A stretch of DNA of 31,444 nt, taken from NCBI GenBank assembly GCA_016931085.1, contig JAFGFO010000178.1, positions 1-31,444 of the forward strand, read 5' to 3'. This document shows positions 7,509 to 16,040 of the stretch, piece after piece (position 1 is the first letter of the stretch; each line of letters starts with the position of its first letter). This DNA comes from Thermoflexales bacterium. GTDB taxonomy: Bacteria > Chloroflexota > Anaerolineae > Fen-1058. Under the pieces are notes generated by a model. That model did not search any database. It saw only the letters and a program-made list of their open reading frames with translations, and was not told where the DNA came from. Both the position numbers and the translations under genes were made by a program.

Positions 7509-8787
7509 TTGTATCAGACAACTGAGCTTGCAGATGCGCTATCTGTTGCATCAAATGGGACTGGAGCTCTGCGAGATCGCACACCTCTTGCATTAGGAGG
7601 CGGTTGAATGCGACCTGTCTTTCCAGGGTGGGATCCAGGTAAGGTTCGCGCAGGTGGGAGGTCATGTTTCTGCGAACCCATGCGACCAGGCCGCCGATCA
7701 GGGGAATCCTGGATCGGACGGCGTATCCGCGCGCCATAACGTCCGCCTTTGATTTGATAGCTTCGGTTCGAGCGCAGACTTGCGCTGCCAGTTTCATTGT
7801 GTAAGGATCGAACCAGGCCATGGCCGCGCGCACCTCTGCATTTGGATCCATGCACAGGGATTCCAGGGCATTAACCACTCGTAGATCAAGTAAATAGTCC
7901 CGTGTTGCTCCAGCCAAGGCGCGAGCCGTGTAGAGGCGACAAAAGTTGTTCGAGTGCGCGCACGCAGATAAAATTCTGGCGATCATTTGTTCGGTCGTCA
8001 TTGGCAAAACAATCTGCCAATTCTTCATGCCTTCAGGCAGTTGCTTGATCGCCAGGTAATCCACGTTACATTCTGGCTGCATGTGATCGGATTGAACCGG
8101 CGTCAAGCGCCCTGGTCCAACCAGGTAGTTTCTGTATCCGAATCGTTCAAAGGCTGCCATCAGGCGATTGGGCGTCTCTCCGAACAAGCGCAACGTATGG
8201 CCATTGGACTCGTAAACAACCGGCGGCGCGTCGTCTCTGGAAAGCAACCCAGACATGCCTCGAATAGCGGCTACTTCGGAACCTTCGATATCCATTTTGA
8301 TCAGGTCAACTCGATCCCAGCCTAGCCGGGCCAGCAAATCATCTACGGTTAACGCCGGCACCTGGGTGCTTTCTCCCTTCATAGTTGGGCTAGACACAAA
8401 GCCGTATGGCCCCAACGATACAAACTCCAGGGATCCAGGCTGGTCGCTCACTGCGGCAGCAATGACGTGTACCTGGTCAAACTTGTTGCGAGCGACGCTG
8501 GTCTTGAGCAAATCCACGTTGTAAGGTGAAGCTTCGACCGAAGCGACCCGATATCCCAACGCCGCCGCTGCCAGTGAGAAGGTGCCAATGTGCGCCCCAA
8601 GGTCGAGCACCGTGCTGCCAGGCTGCAGTAGATCGAACGCAAGGTCCAAAGGAGTCGGAAATGAAAAAGTCTGGTTGGCAATTTCATCGCTGATGGGATC
8701 CTCGTATTTCTTTCCAACGGCAATCTCGAATCTGGCGTGCCTGATCTCGAGCGAGCAGTATTCAATATCGTTTGTGTCTGGGTCCAT
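7471..8787 (-). CDS. FkbM-family methyltransferase with HEAT-like linker and C-terminal module
   Basis: A 438-residue protein. Residues 45-250 are a SAM-dependent methyltransferase of the FkbM type: motif I VLDLGAHIGTFSLAAAALG at 60-78, and the family hallmark DLIKMDIEGSE at 161-171. Such enzymes O-methylate sugars or capping groups in surface glycans. Residues 265-335 look like one or two HEAT-type helical repeats (ARALAGATRDYLLDLRVV, then MDPNAEVRAAMAWF). Residues 362-395 are a copy of the locus module (VRRNMTSHLREPYLDP). The last coding bases overlap the start of the next gene. The upstream gap of 100 bases (8788-8887) holds no promoter or terminator that I can defend. The ATG at 8787 has only a weak AAAGAG upstream. 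Confidence 0.88.
   Translation of the reverse strand: MDPDTNDIEYCSLEIRHARFEIAVGKKYEDPISDEIANQTFSFPTPLDLAFDLLQPGSTVLDLGAHIGTFSLAAAALGYRVASVEASPYNVDLLKTSVARNKFDQVHVIAAAVSDQPGSLEFVSLGPYGFVSSPTMKGESTQVPALTVDDLLARLGWDRVDLIKMDIEGSEVAAIRGMSGLLSRDDAPPVVYESNGHTLRLFGETPNRLMAAFERFGYRNYLVGPGRLTPVQSDHMQPECNVDYLAIKQLPEGMKNWQIVLPMTTEQMIARILSACAHSNNFCRLYTARALAGATRDYLLDLRVVNALESLCMDPNAEVRAAMAWFDPYTMKLAAQVCARTEAIKSKADVMARGYAVRSRIPLIGGLVAWVRRNMTSHLREPYLDPTLERQVAFNRLLMQEVCDLAELQSHLMQQIAHLQAQLSDTNGYKHYEPANTQ
7603..7704 (-). repeat. 34-residue module, TSHLRE type, copy in the FkbM methyltransferase
   Basis: Encodes residues 362-395, right after the HEAT-like linker. It matches the consensus at all six invariant positions (G365, R372, Y383, P386, Q391, N395). 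Confidence 0.82.
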
Positions 8788-8887
8788 ATTGTACTCTTTC
8801 TAGCTGATTATTCGAACTTGAAAACTGGGTGATGCTGGGCTGGACTACAGTCCGAGTTTCTGCTTGGGGCATTGCTGTGTGACCAAG

Positions 8888-11338
8888 TTATCCAGCCACA
8901 AATCCCTGGCTCAAACCTAAGATGTGTTTTATAAAGCCGGCGTATTGCGCGGCAACCCTTGGCCAGGTGGCATGCTGGGTGATATAGTCTTGTCCGTTGC
9001 GTCCCATCTGGCGGCGCACAGCCGGCTTGAAGGCCAGTTCCAGAAGATAAGCTACCAACTCGTCCTCCTCACGATCGTCTGTATCCACTGTCCAGACACA
9101 CTCATTGGGGAATTCGGCAAATTGCTCCAAATTGGACGCCAACGCCGGCACCCCCGCCCCCAGTGCCCGGCACAAGGTGCCCGAGGTTTCCCCGGCCGAA
9201 GGATAACGCAGATTTACACAAATGTCGCTAACCTGCAAGTAGCTGTTGAATAGCTCTTCCGTTACATAGCCGCTTACTCGAACCCTCTTTTCCAAGGCGT
9301 AGCGCGAAAGCAAGCTCTTTATCCAAGCGGCCATGCCGTCATCTTCAGGTTTGCCGACAAAAACCAACGCCGCGTGAGGATAAACCATGCACAGGCGATT
9401 AAAGGCCCTGATCACGCTGCCAACCCGCTTGGTGGCCACAATGCGTCCAAAACAGCCGATGACCAAATCTTGCACCGCCAGTCCCAGCTTTGAGCGCAGA
9501 CGGGCGCGCTGGGTGGGGTTAACTGGGAATACGCGCACGCCGTGTGGAATGACGGTAATGGGGTTGCGGGCCGCGCGCTTTTCAAGCTCCAGGCGCGCCC
9601 ACTGGCTGTGAACAATGAGACCCTGGCTTGCCTCTACCACGCGGCGGTTAAGTGGGTAGGCATACGGGTTGATTTTGCCAGCGGCTAGCTCGCGCTCGAC
9701 TGCCTTTCGCGCTGCGCCTCCCTCGCTGTATTCAATTTCGTCCAGGTAATGTTCACGCTGTCCGCGTGCCTCGGTGGTGGCGTATGTAAAGCCTTGCAGC
9801 ACATAATCGTGCAGCACAACCACCCCCGGCTCGGTGCAAAGCGCATTGTACATGTATTCGTGGAAAAGGCTGTTGCCCATCTGGTATAGATTGATGTCGT
9901 AGCTGCGTTGGGAAGCCAGGGCAGGGTAGGCTCGATAATCATACACCCGGAATTGGTCGGTGATGGCGTCGGTCACAGGCGCGTAACCGTCGACAAAGAT
10001 ATCTATGTCGGCGTATTGGCCCAGGTGTGGCAGCAAGTGCTCACTATAGTCCGAGATGCCAGATTGACACGGATTGAGCGGGCTCCAGTAGGCGATCTTG
10101 AGCCGAGGGTGGGAGATATGAACGAGGGGAGCCGATGGACTGAGCGTTTGTCGATACAGCCGCAGCGTTTTCTTGGCTACATTTTGCCAGGAGAAGCGTT
10201 GGGCTTGTGCCAGTCCCTTCTCCCGCAATTGCCGGCTCAATTCTGCGTCCGTGAGCACCGAGTCTAATTTGGCGGCTAGATCGGCGTGATCTTCCGGGTC
10301 AGCCAGCAGCGCTGCCTCGCCGGCTACTTCTGGCAGCGAGGAACGAGTAGAAGTGACAACCGGCGTGCCGCAGCGCATGGCTTCTAGCACTGGGAGGCCA
10401 AAGCCATCGTACCGGGATGGATAAAAAAAGACCGACGCGCCGTTGTAGAGTGCAACCAGCTCATCTTGTTTCACTTCGCCCGCCAACACCACCTGCTGCT
10501 TGACTCCATAGCTCTCGATCAGCTCTCGTATCGCCTGGCGTTCTACCTCCAGCAGCCGGCACACAATCACCAAGGGCACCTCGCCGCGCAGCGTGGTGGG
10601 CAGGTGACTGTAGGCCGCGATGGCCCCTTCGAGATTCTTGGTATAGTGGTAACCTAGCACGGAGAGGATGTAGCGCTTGGGCAAGTCGAATTTGAGCCTT
10701 GTGGTCTCGATCAACGTGCGGTCTGCCAGTAGCTTGAAACAATCCTCCACGCCGGCCAAGATCACGTCCAGGCGGTCTGAAGGCAAGCCCAACAGCTCCT
10801 TTGCGTCGCGTTTCGACGCCGCCGAGATAGCCATGATCCGATCCGCCCGCGCCAAGAGTTTCAAGCGGTGCAGGTACAACGCCCGCCAATCAGGGCTGGC
10901 CGGCCACAAGTAGATGGGCGCAAACACCAGCGGGACCAGGTCGTACAGGGTCACTACCGTCCGGCATATCCCAAAGCCTTGCCCGAAGGCTATTTCCCTT
11001 TCGAACAGGCTGGTCACGTGAAATACGTCCAGTTTGTAGTTCGAGACCGCTGCCTGGAGAACGCTCGCCTGGCGAATATCCTCGTCAGGGCTCAGCGTTT
11101 GCCCAGCTACAATGCAGGCGTCGGTAGGGGTTTCCAGCGGGATCGCCCGCCAATGCGTTCCTGAGGGTGTGTTCTCCAAAAGTGTTGGCGTTTCCAGGTT
11201 GGCAGTATAGAACAATAAAAACTCGTCCTCTTGAGCCATGCTCAACAAAGCCTGGACGTGGTTGTGAACGTAGCGGCCAATGCCGCGATTGCGCGAGTCC
11301 TGCGTTTGCAGGGGACGGAGATCGATGCCAATTCTCAC
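8888..11338 (-). CDS. Tandem GT4-GT4 glycosyltransferase (copy 2)
   Basis: An 816-residue paralogue of the protein at 157-2616, with the same order of two GT-B halves. Half 1 (1-400) opens MRIGIDLRPLQ and has DGFGLPVLE at 311-319. The first acid of EX7E is Asp, a mild change. It is followed by EAMRCGTPVVTS. Half 2 (412-816) starts LKIAYWSPLNPCQSGISDYSEH and carries the NLRYPSAGETSGTL segment near residues 715-730. The pair of halves could add two sugars in a row, or one half could be regulatory; the sequence does not decide this. It lies 10 bases downstream of the module/methyltransferase-like gene and 100 bases upstream of the FkbM gene. Donor and acceptor unknown. Confidence 0.9.
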   Translation of the reverse strand: MRIGIDLRPLQTQDSRNRGIGRYVHNHVQALLSMAQEDEFLLFYTANLETPTLLENTPSGTHWRAIPLETPTDACIVAGQTLSPDEDIRQASVLQAAVSNYKLDVFHVTSLFEREIAFGQGFGICRTVVTLYDLVPLVFAPIYLWPASPDWRALYLHRLKLLARADRIMAISAASKRDAKELLGLPSDRLDVILAGVEDCFKLLADRTLIETTRLKFDLPKRYILSVLGYHYTKNLEGAIAAYSHLPTTLRGEVPLVIVCRLLEVERQAIRELIESYGVKQQVVLAGEVKQDELVALYNGASVFFYPSRYDGFGLPVLEAMRCGTPVVTSTRSSLPEVAGEAALLADPEDHADLAAKLDSVLTDAELSRQLREKGLAQAQRFSWQNVAKKTLRLYRQTLSPSAPLVHISHPRLKIAYWSPLNPCQSGISDYSEHLLPHLGQYADIDIFVDGYAPVTDAITDQFRVYDYRAYPALASQRSYDINLYQMGNSLFHEYMYNALCTEPGVVVLHDYVLQGFTYATTEARGQREHYLDEIEYSEGGAARKAVERELAAGKINPYAYPLNRRVVEASQGLIVHSQWARLELEKRAARNPITVIPHGVRVFPVNPTQRARLRSKLGLAVQDLVIGCFGRIVATKRVGSVIRAFNRLCMVYPHAALVFVGKPEDDGMAAWIKSLLSRYALEKRVRVSGYVTEELFNSYLQVSDICVNLRYPSAGETSGTLCRALGAGVPALASNLEQFAEFPNECVWTVDTDDREEDELVAYLLELAFKPAVRRQMGRNGQDYITQHATWPRVAAQYAGFIKHILGLSQGFVAG

Positions 11339-11348
11339 AGCTCACACC

Positions 11349-12296
11349 CTACTTTTGGATCAATAACGTTTGAGAAGTTGAACCAGCTCGCTGATGGGCT
11401 TCCAGGCGGACGTGTTGGAATCCCATTCCCAGGGCGATGCTTCTGGCCGTTTGGGCTTCACTCTCTTGGGAGGCCGAGGGCCCCGGCCACATCCAGATGG
11501 CCCATCCCCCCACACGCAGCACGCGCTGGCACTGGTCGAGCAAGTGAACCGCGGTCTGTATCGACAGCGGACCGTCCCAGGCAGCTACTACACCGCCCAG
11601 GCTTTCATCCGGAAGCTCTGCCAGGTGCTCACTATCACTGGCGTGCTGGACGTCCAGACCGCTTTCCGTGTATTGCTGCACTGAGGCCGGGTCCGATGTG
11701 ACGCCGTAGGCTTGTAGCGGGTATCCCGCCAGGCCGCGCAGCACTTCTTGCTCGCACGACAGGACGAGCACAGGGCCAGTGGAAATCAGAGCGCACCAGC
11801 TTGGCGCCATAGCCTGTACGAGCCGGGCGATTTCGCCAGGCGAGAAAGGCGGGACCGGGCCCGGAACGCTCGCAGCAGTTTGGGCTTGTTCGACTTGATC
11901 CAGGCGCTTCTCCAGATCATCCAGCCGCGCGTACATGTGAGCCGCAAACCGAATGACGCTTTTGAGATAAAGCACCAGTTCGCTCCAGGCTTGCGCGACG
12001 GACGCGTTGAAGGCATTCTGCTGCTGGACGAGTGGAATCACATACCACTTGGTGGACATCCAATTCCAGGCCGAACGCATCCATACGACCAAGTGACCCA
12101 GCAGGGGGATGCGAGATATAAAAGCTTGCTCGGACACGATCCGCCTGGCCTGGATGGCGGCCACCTCGTCTTGCAACTCGTTCAAGTCGGTCAGCGGCGT
12201 CATCGCTGCTGGTCCAAGTTGCCCGGCATGAGGGAGACCGTCTTGACGTACCCATTCACGGATTGTCTGCATACGATTAGAAGATGCTTGATCCAA
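11349..12296 (-). CDS. Module protein with degenerate methyltransferase-like domain
   Basis: A 315-residue protein. Residues 64-97 are a Trp-rich copy of the locus module, flanked by helical stretches (35-56 and 100-140). Residues 175-300 have the layout of a class I SAM methyltransferase, including QRVLRVGGWAIWMWPGP at 257-273, which resembles the 'vLkPGG.l.i..p' post-motif region. The expected glycine-rich SAM loop (VLDLGCGxG) reads VLVLSCEQEVLRGL, so SAM binding is doubtful. It may be a pseudoenzyme or bind something else. The first codon is a TTG at 12296; an ATG at 12272 is an equally good start, and neither has a clear ribosome binding site. It sits between the GT2-module gene (28 bases upstream) and the tandem GT4-GT4 gene. 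Confidence 0.72.
   Translation of the reverse strand: MDQASSNRMQTIREWVRQDGLPHAGQLGPAAMTPLTDLNELQDEVAAIQARRIVSEQAFISRIPLLGHLVVWMRSAWNWMSTKWYVIPLVQQQNAFNASVAQAWSELVLYLKSVIRFAAHMYARLDDLEKRLDQVEQAQTAASVPGPVPPFSPGEIARLVQAMAPSWCALISTGPVLVLSCEQEVLRGLAGYPLQAYGVTSDPASVQQYTESGLDVQHASDSEHLAELPDESLGGVVAAWDGPLSIQTAVHLLDQCQRVLRVGGWAIWMWPGPSASQESEAQTARSIALGMGFQHVRLEAHQRAGSTSQTLLIQK
12006..12107 (-). repeat. 34-residue module, Trp-rich type, copy in the methyltransferase-like protein
   Basis: Encodes residues 64-97. Its centre, AWNWMSTKWY, is identical to that of the copy at 2817-2918 although the two host proteins differ elsewhere. Confidence 0.82.
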
Positions 12297-12324
12297 TTTG
12301 GCGCCTGTATTCTATCTTGCTTTT

Positions 12325-13857
12325 CTATTGTTCAGAATGAGAGTCTAGCAGTTTTGCCAAAAGAATTTGGACTTTGTGAATCTCATAAGCCAATTCGGCT
12401 ACCTCTCGTCCGCTTTCGCTGAGATAGCCGGCCATGGCTTGCTGGCTGTGCTCGTGTCGTTCTAGTTGCTGCTCGTTGTGTACGATACGTTCGATGTGTT
12501 CGCCTAGCCAAAGCTGGAATTGATCTTGCCGATCCGATATCATTTGCACGTGTTCTCCCAGCCGGTTCAAGTGGGCCAACATCCTGACCACCTTGGCGTT
12601 GAATTCGTTCTGCTGCTTGATCAGCGGCCGGGCATACCATACGGTGGCGACTTGATTCCAATAATGACGAAAAGCGGCCAGTGCCGGCCCCAGGATAGGG
12701 ACTTGGGAGCGGAATGGCTGCTCTTGTACGGCCCAGCTCTGATGGAGCTCTTGCATCATGTCTGCTTGCTCTCCACCCCATATTTTTGCCGGTTGGCTTT
12801 TCCCCTCGCTCGATGGAGGCTCAGTCACCTCGCTGGTTGTTTCTCCTGGTGTCCCTGCTGCCTCTAGCACCGGCTTTACATCCGCTTCACTGCCCATGCG
12901 GGTCGGTTTCAGGGGGATGACCGCTCGCAGCGTTAAAAGAACCTCGGCCAACGCGTCCATCTCCGCTTGCGAGTCTTCCAACGTCTTCTGCCGCCCGGTC
13001 ACCACGCTGGCCAGGTGCAGCACGTTGTAAAGATAGGCATGATGCACAGCCGAGATCAGTTTCTCGCCGCTTTCACCCAAGCTCTCGAGCCAGGTTCGCT
13101 CGGCCGGCACAAATTCGTCCACCAGTCGTTCAAGCGGCCAGTGCTTCAGCACGAAGCGCAGACGGTTGCGATGAAAAAGGTAGGCCGCTTTGTAACTCGC
13201 ATCGGCAATTGTGCTGGCCTCTTTGTGAATCAATACGGACGTGGGGATATACGCCACTTGAAATCCGGCTTTGCGCGCCAACCAGCACCAATCTACATCC
13301 TCAAAATAGGCTGGGCTGTATCCCTCGTCTATCTCGCCGACGGCAGTAAATGCCTGCCGGCTGATGGCCAGGGCTGCGCCAGTTACGTAATCCACGTTCC
13401 GCTCTTGGTCAAACTGCCCATTATCCTCTTGCCTGTAGCCGTAATGTCTACCTTCGCCTTGTTCGGTTACATAGCCTCCCGCGTGCTGAATAGTGCCATC
13501 CGGATAGAGGGCTTTGCTACCTGCGATACCAATGCCGGGATTAGCCTGCAGCGCCTCGACCAAGGCCCGCAGCCATCCCGGCCGGACAACAGTGTCCTGG
13601 TTCAGAAGCACCAGCACCTTGCCAGTGGCGGCTCGAAGCCCCACGTTGCAGCCTCCTGCAAAACCCAGGTTGCGCGCGTTGCGGATCAGTCGCGCCTGGG
13701 GAAAGCGTTCGGCTACCAGGTCCGCCGAGCTGTCGGTCGAGCCATTGTCCACGACGATGACTTCAAAATCGGTCCAGTCCTGCGCCAGCACGGCACTCAA
13801 GCATTCTTCCAAGTAGTCCATCCCATTCCACGCCAGCACGATCACCGAGGCTTTCAT
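12325..13857 (-). CDS. GT2 family glycosyltransferase with C-terminal module
   Basis: A 510-residue protein starting at the ATG at 13857, chosen because AAGGAGGGAG sits just upstream and the ATG overlaps the previous stop (ATGA). A longer in-frame reading upstream adds 11 residues that do not look like GT2. Residues 1-250 are a GT-A fold of the rhamnosyltransferase (WbbL-like) kind: KASVIVLAWNG at the start, VVDNGSTD near 35-42, LLNQDT at 84-89 as the metal-binding motif, and YFEDVDWCWLARKAGF near 184-199. A Pro/Glu/Ser-rich linker (about 320-380) leads to a Trp-rich copy of the module (387-420) and a coiled-coil tail. Likely role: adding a deoxysugar such as rhamnose to the glycan, in line with the rmlC-type gene upstream; the donor is inferred. 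Confidence 0.9.
   Translation of the reverse strand: MKASVIVLAWNGMDYLEECLSAVLAQDWTDFEVIVVDNGSTDSSADLVAERFPQARLIRNARNLGFAGGCNVGLRAATGKVLVLLNQDTVVRPGWLRALVEALQANPGIGIAGSKALYPDGTIQHAGGYVTEQGEGRHYGYRQEDNGQFDQERNVDYVTGAALAISRQAFTAVGEIDEGYSPAYFEDVDWCWLARKAGFQVAYIPTSVLIHKEASTIADASYKAAYLFHRNRLRFVLKHWPLERLVDEFVPAERTWLESLGESGEKLISAVHHAYLYNVLHLASVVTGRQKTLEDSQAEMDALAEVLLTLRAVIPLKPTRMGSEADVKPVLEAAGTPGETTSEVTEPPSSEGKSQPAKIWGGEQADMMQELHQSWAVQEQPFRSQVPILGPALAAFRHYWNQVATVWYARPLIKQQNEFNAKVVRMLAHLNRLGEHVQMISDRQDQFQLWLGEHIERIVHNEQQLERHEHSQQAMAGYLSESGREVAELAYEIHKVQILLAKLLDSHSEQ
12598..12699 (-). repeat. 34-residue module, Trp-rich type, copy in the GT2 enzyme
   Basis: Encodes residues 387-420 counted from the ATG at 13857. 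It is the most divergent of the Trp-rich copies (WNQVATVWYARP), yet it still has all six invariant residues and no gap. Confidence 0.8.
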
Positions 13858-16040
13858 ACTCTCCCTCCTTGCAGCAAGCCGTGCAGCCACTTCGCCAAGC
13901 GGATAAAGCGCCCTCGTTCGTAGCCGCTCACCAACGCCTGCAGGCGGGCGATCTCTGCGTCACGCTCGGCCAAGGCCAGCCCGGCCAGGTCGTCGCGTTC
14001 CGGTGCGCTTGGCCGGGGCGGGAACTGGACGGGCGGCAGATCGGGTTTCTCGGGCGTGTTCCAGGCCCGGACGACGCCGTGGTAAGGGCCGGCCTGGCCA
14101 TCGCGATAGTCCAATCGAAACTCGGAAAACCACTCCCAGCCGGCAAAACCCGCACTTTGAACCATCGCTTCCAGGCAAGCCCGATTGGGGAACCACCAGC
14201 CATCGCCGCGGTGATGACCGACGTAGAGCGCCAGGGGCTCAGGGCTAGAGTCAGGATTGACTACAGTCGCGATGATGGCCACCTCGCGCGTCACGCGCTG
14301 GATCTGCCACAGGGCTTTGATGGGATCGGTCAGGTGGAGCAGCATGCTGCCGCAAAAAACGAGATCGTACATCCCGACCGTTTCAGGCGACATGTCGTAA
14401 ACGGACCTCTCGACCTTCTCGATCTTGGAAGCCAGGGCCTGCCTGGCCAGCCTGATCGGGTCGCGCAGGTAGCGCCGTCCTTCTTCGGCGGTCTTGTCGG
14501 GCGTGTAGCGCGGGCCAAAGTCGTGATCGTGCCAGGCCGGCAGGTCCAACGCGGTCACCTGGGCGCCGCGTTGTTCCATCTCGAAGGAAAAAAATCCACT
14601 GGCCGCACCCACGTCGAGCGCCGTCTTGCCCGCCAGGCTGGCGGGTATGCCGTAATAGTCAAGATAGGGCCGGTGGTCATAGTCGCCTGGCGTGACAATG
14701 CCGTTCCCCAGGTCAAGCGTGTGGTACCATTCCAAGGACTCGACCTGCCGGCGCAGTTCCACGACATCCAGCGTGGATTGACTGCTCGGTGACATTGTCT
14801 TTTCTATGGATTGATGGGGACGCCGGTCGGCTGCCCGGCGAGGCTGATGGCAAAAGGCCACCAGCGGCCGCGCGGCGCGCTCCCAGGTCAAGTCAGCCTG
14901 GGCAGCCGCGAAACGCTCCTGCCTGGCACCGTGCGGCTCGTCGAGCAGGGCCAGGATCGCCTCGGCGACGCCGGGCACATCGCTGTAATCCACCACCGTC
15001 CCCAGCCCGTATGCCTCGACCATCTCGCCGGTGGCGTCGCCGTGCGTGGCAACGATGGGCAGGGACGCCCACACGTAATCCAACACACGGCTGCGAAAGG
15101 CCAGGCGGGTCTCGAGCGTGTCGAAATGCAGCGAGAGGCCCAGGTCCGACTCGAGCAGGACGTTGGGCCAATCCTCGTAGGGCACCCAATCGCCAAAAAA
15201 CACGCCCCGGTCAACCAGTTCCAATTCCTCCGCCAGGTGGATAGCCGCCTGGCGCATTGGCATGTCGGGCAGGCCGGGGTTGGGGTGGCGCGTGCCGGGA
15301 AAGACCAGCTTGACGTCTGCTCGCCGCTGGCGAATTTGCGCCAACGCGCGGATGGCGGTGAGGGGGTCCAGCCACTGCCACAGGCCCCCGCCCCACAATA
15401 CGACCTTATCGCCTGGCTCGATCCCCGGCCATACCCCTTTGAGCACCTGGCGCGTGTGGCGCGGCGGCGAGCCGGGCAGGCCAAACGGCACCACGTCGAC
15501 GAGCTGCCGCAGCGTCGGGTCCTGGCCATAAGTCTGGACGTTGACTCGCCCGTTGGCTTCCAGCAAGCCCAACCACCAATCCCGCTGCCGCTGGCTGGCG
15601 CAGATAAAGAAATCGCCCGCCCGGCATTGAGTTTGCAAAATCTCTTCTCGCTCCCGGTGCCGAGAAGCCTGCTCGGGCGTGCCGGCGAACATCTCCAGCG
15701 TTTCGAGCGGGTGCGGGTCGTAACCGTCCACGACGAGCGGAATGCCAGACTGCTCCAGGGCCGGGAACTGGCCCAGCGTGTCCCCACACAACAGGATGAC
15801 CTTGGCCTTTTCCGCAGCCGGCGCCAAAGTATCCCACTGCCCGGGCGTGTAGGGCCACACTTGCAAATCCCCTTGCCTCGCCGGAGTGGGTAGGGGGGGG
15901 AGGTCATGGGGCACGGCCAGGCTAACCGCGAAATGCTGCGCCAGGACGCGTGCCAGTTGCCGGTAGCGGATGCCCGGCCCCGCCCTCTGCGCACCAGCCA
16001 CGTCGTGGCTGATCACCAGCACCAGGCTATGCTCACTCAA
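13854..16040 (-). CDS. GT4 glycosyltransferase / CmoB-like methyltransferase fusion
   Basis: A 728-residue fusion. Residues 1-400 resemble a GT4 enzyme (VLVISHDVAGAQRAGPGIRY at the start; VVLWGGGLWQWLDPL at 213-227), but the EX7E region is weak. Residues 425-660 are a SAM methyltransferase of the CmoB/DUF1698 type: WYHTLDLGNGIVTPG at 438-452, the SAM loop ALDVGAASGFFSFE at 474-487, and LVFCGSMLLHLTDP at 560-573. A C-terminal helix (AERDAEIARLQ, then YERGRFIRLAKWLH) may associate with partners or membrane. The start appears to be TTG at 16040, overlapping the ABC gene by eight bases, with GGGGGAG close upstream. An internal ATG at 14795 could start a free methyltransferase but lacks a ribosome binding site. 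A coupled transfer-then-methylate enzyme is inference. Confidence 0.87.
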   Translation of the reverse strand: MSEHSLVLVISHDVAGAQRAGPGIRYRQLARVLAQHFAVSLAVPHDLPPLPTPARQGDLQVWPYTPGQWDTLAPAAEKAKVILLCGDTLGQFPALEQSGIPLVVDGYDPHPLETLEMFAGTPEQASRHREREEILQTQCRAGDFFICASQRQRDWWLGLLEANGRVNVQTYGQDPTLRQLVDVVPFGLPGSPPRHTRQVLKGVWPGIEPGDKVVLWGGGLWQWLDPLTAIRALAQIRQRRADVKLVFPGTRHPNPGLPDMPMRQAAIHLAEELELVDRGVFFGDWVPYEDWPNVLLESDLGLSLHFDTLETRLAFRSRVLDYVWASLPIVATHGDATGEMVEAYGLGTVVDYSDVPGVAEAILALLDEPHGARQERFAAAQADLTWERAARPLVAFCHQPRRAADRRPHQSIEKTMSPSSQSTLDVVELRRQVESLEWYHTLDLGNGIVTPGDYDHRPYLDYYGIPASLAGKTALDVGAASGFFSFEMEQRGAQVTALDLPAWHDHDFGPRYTPDKTAEEGRRYLRDPIRLARQALASKIEKVERSVYDMSPETVGMYDLVFCGSMLLHLTDPIKALWQIQRVTREVAIIATVVNPDSSPEPLALYVGHHRGDGWWFPNRACLEAMVQSAGFAGWEWFSEFRLDYRDGQAGPYHGVVRAWNTPEKPDLPPVQFPPRPSAPERDDLAGLALAERDAEIARLQALVSGYERGRFIRLAKWLHGLLQGGRV

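Noticed and set aside
8788..8887. GGACTACAGTCC near 8850 as a terminator or operator
   Set aside because: The stem is only five bases with a two-base loop and no T-run follows.
14811..15994. Long frames on both strands (360 and 368 codons) over the GT4/methyltransferase fusion
   Set aside because: Both have low-complexity Arg/Pro/Ser composition and no recognisable domain; the frame at 13854-16040 has clear motifs.
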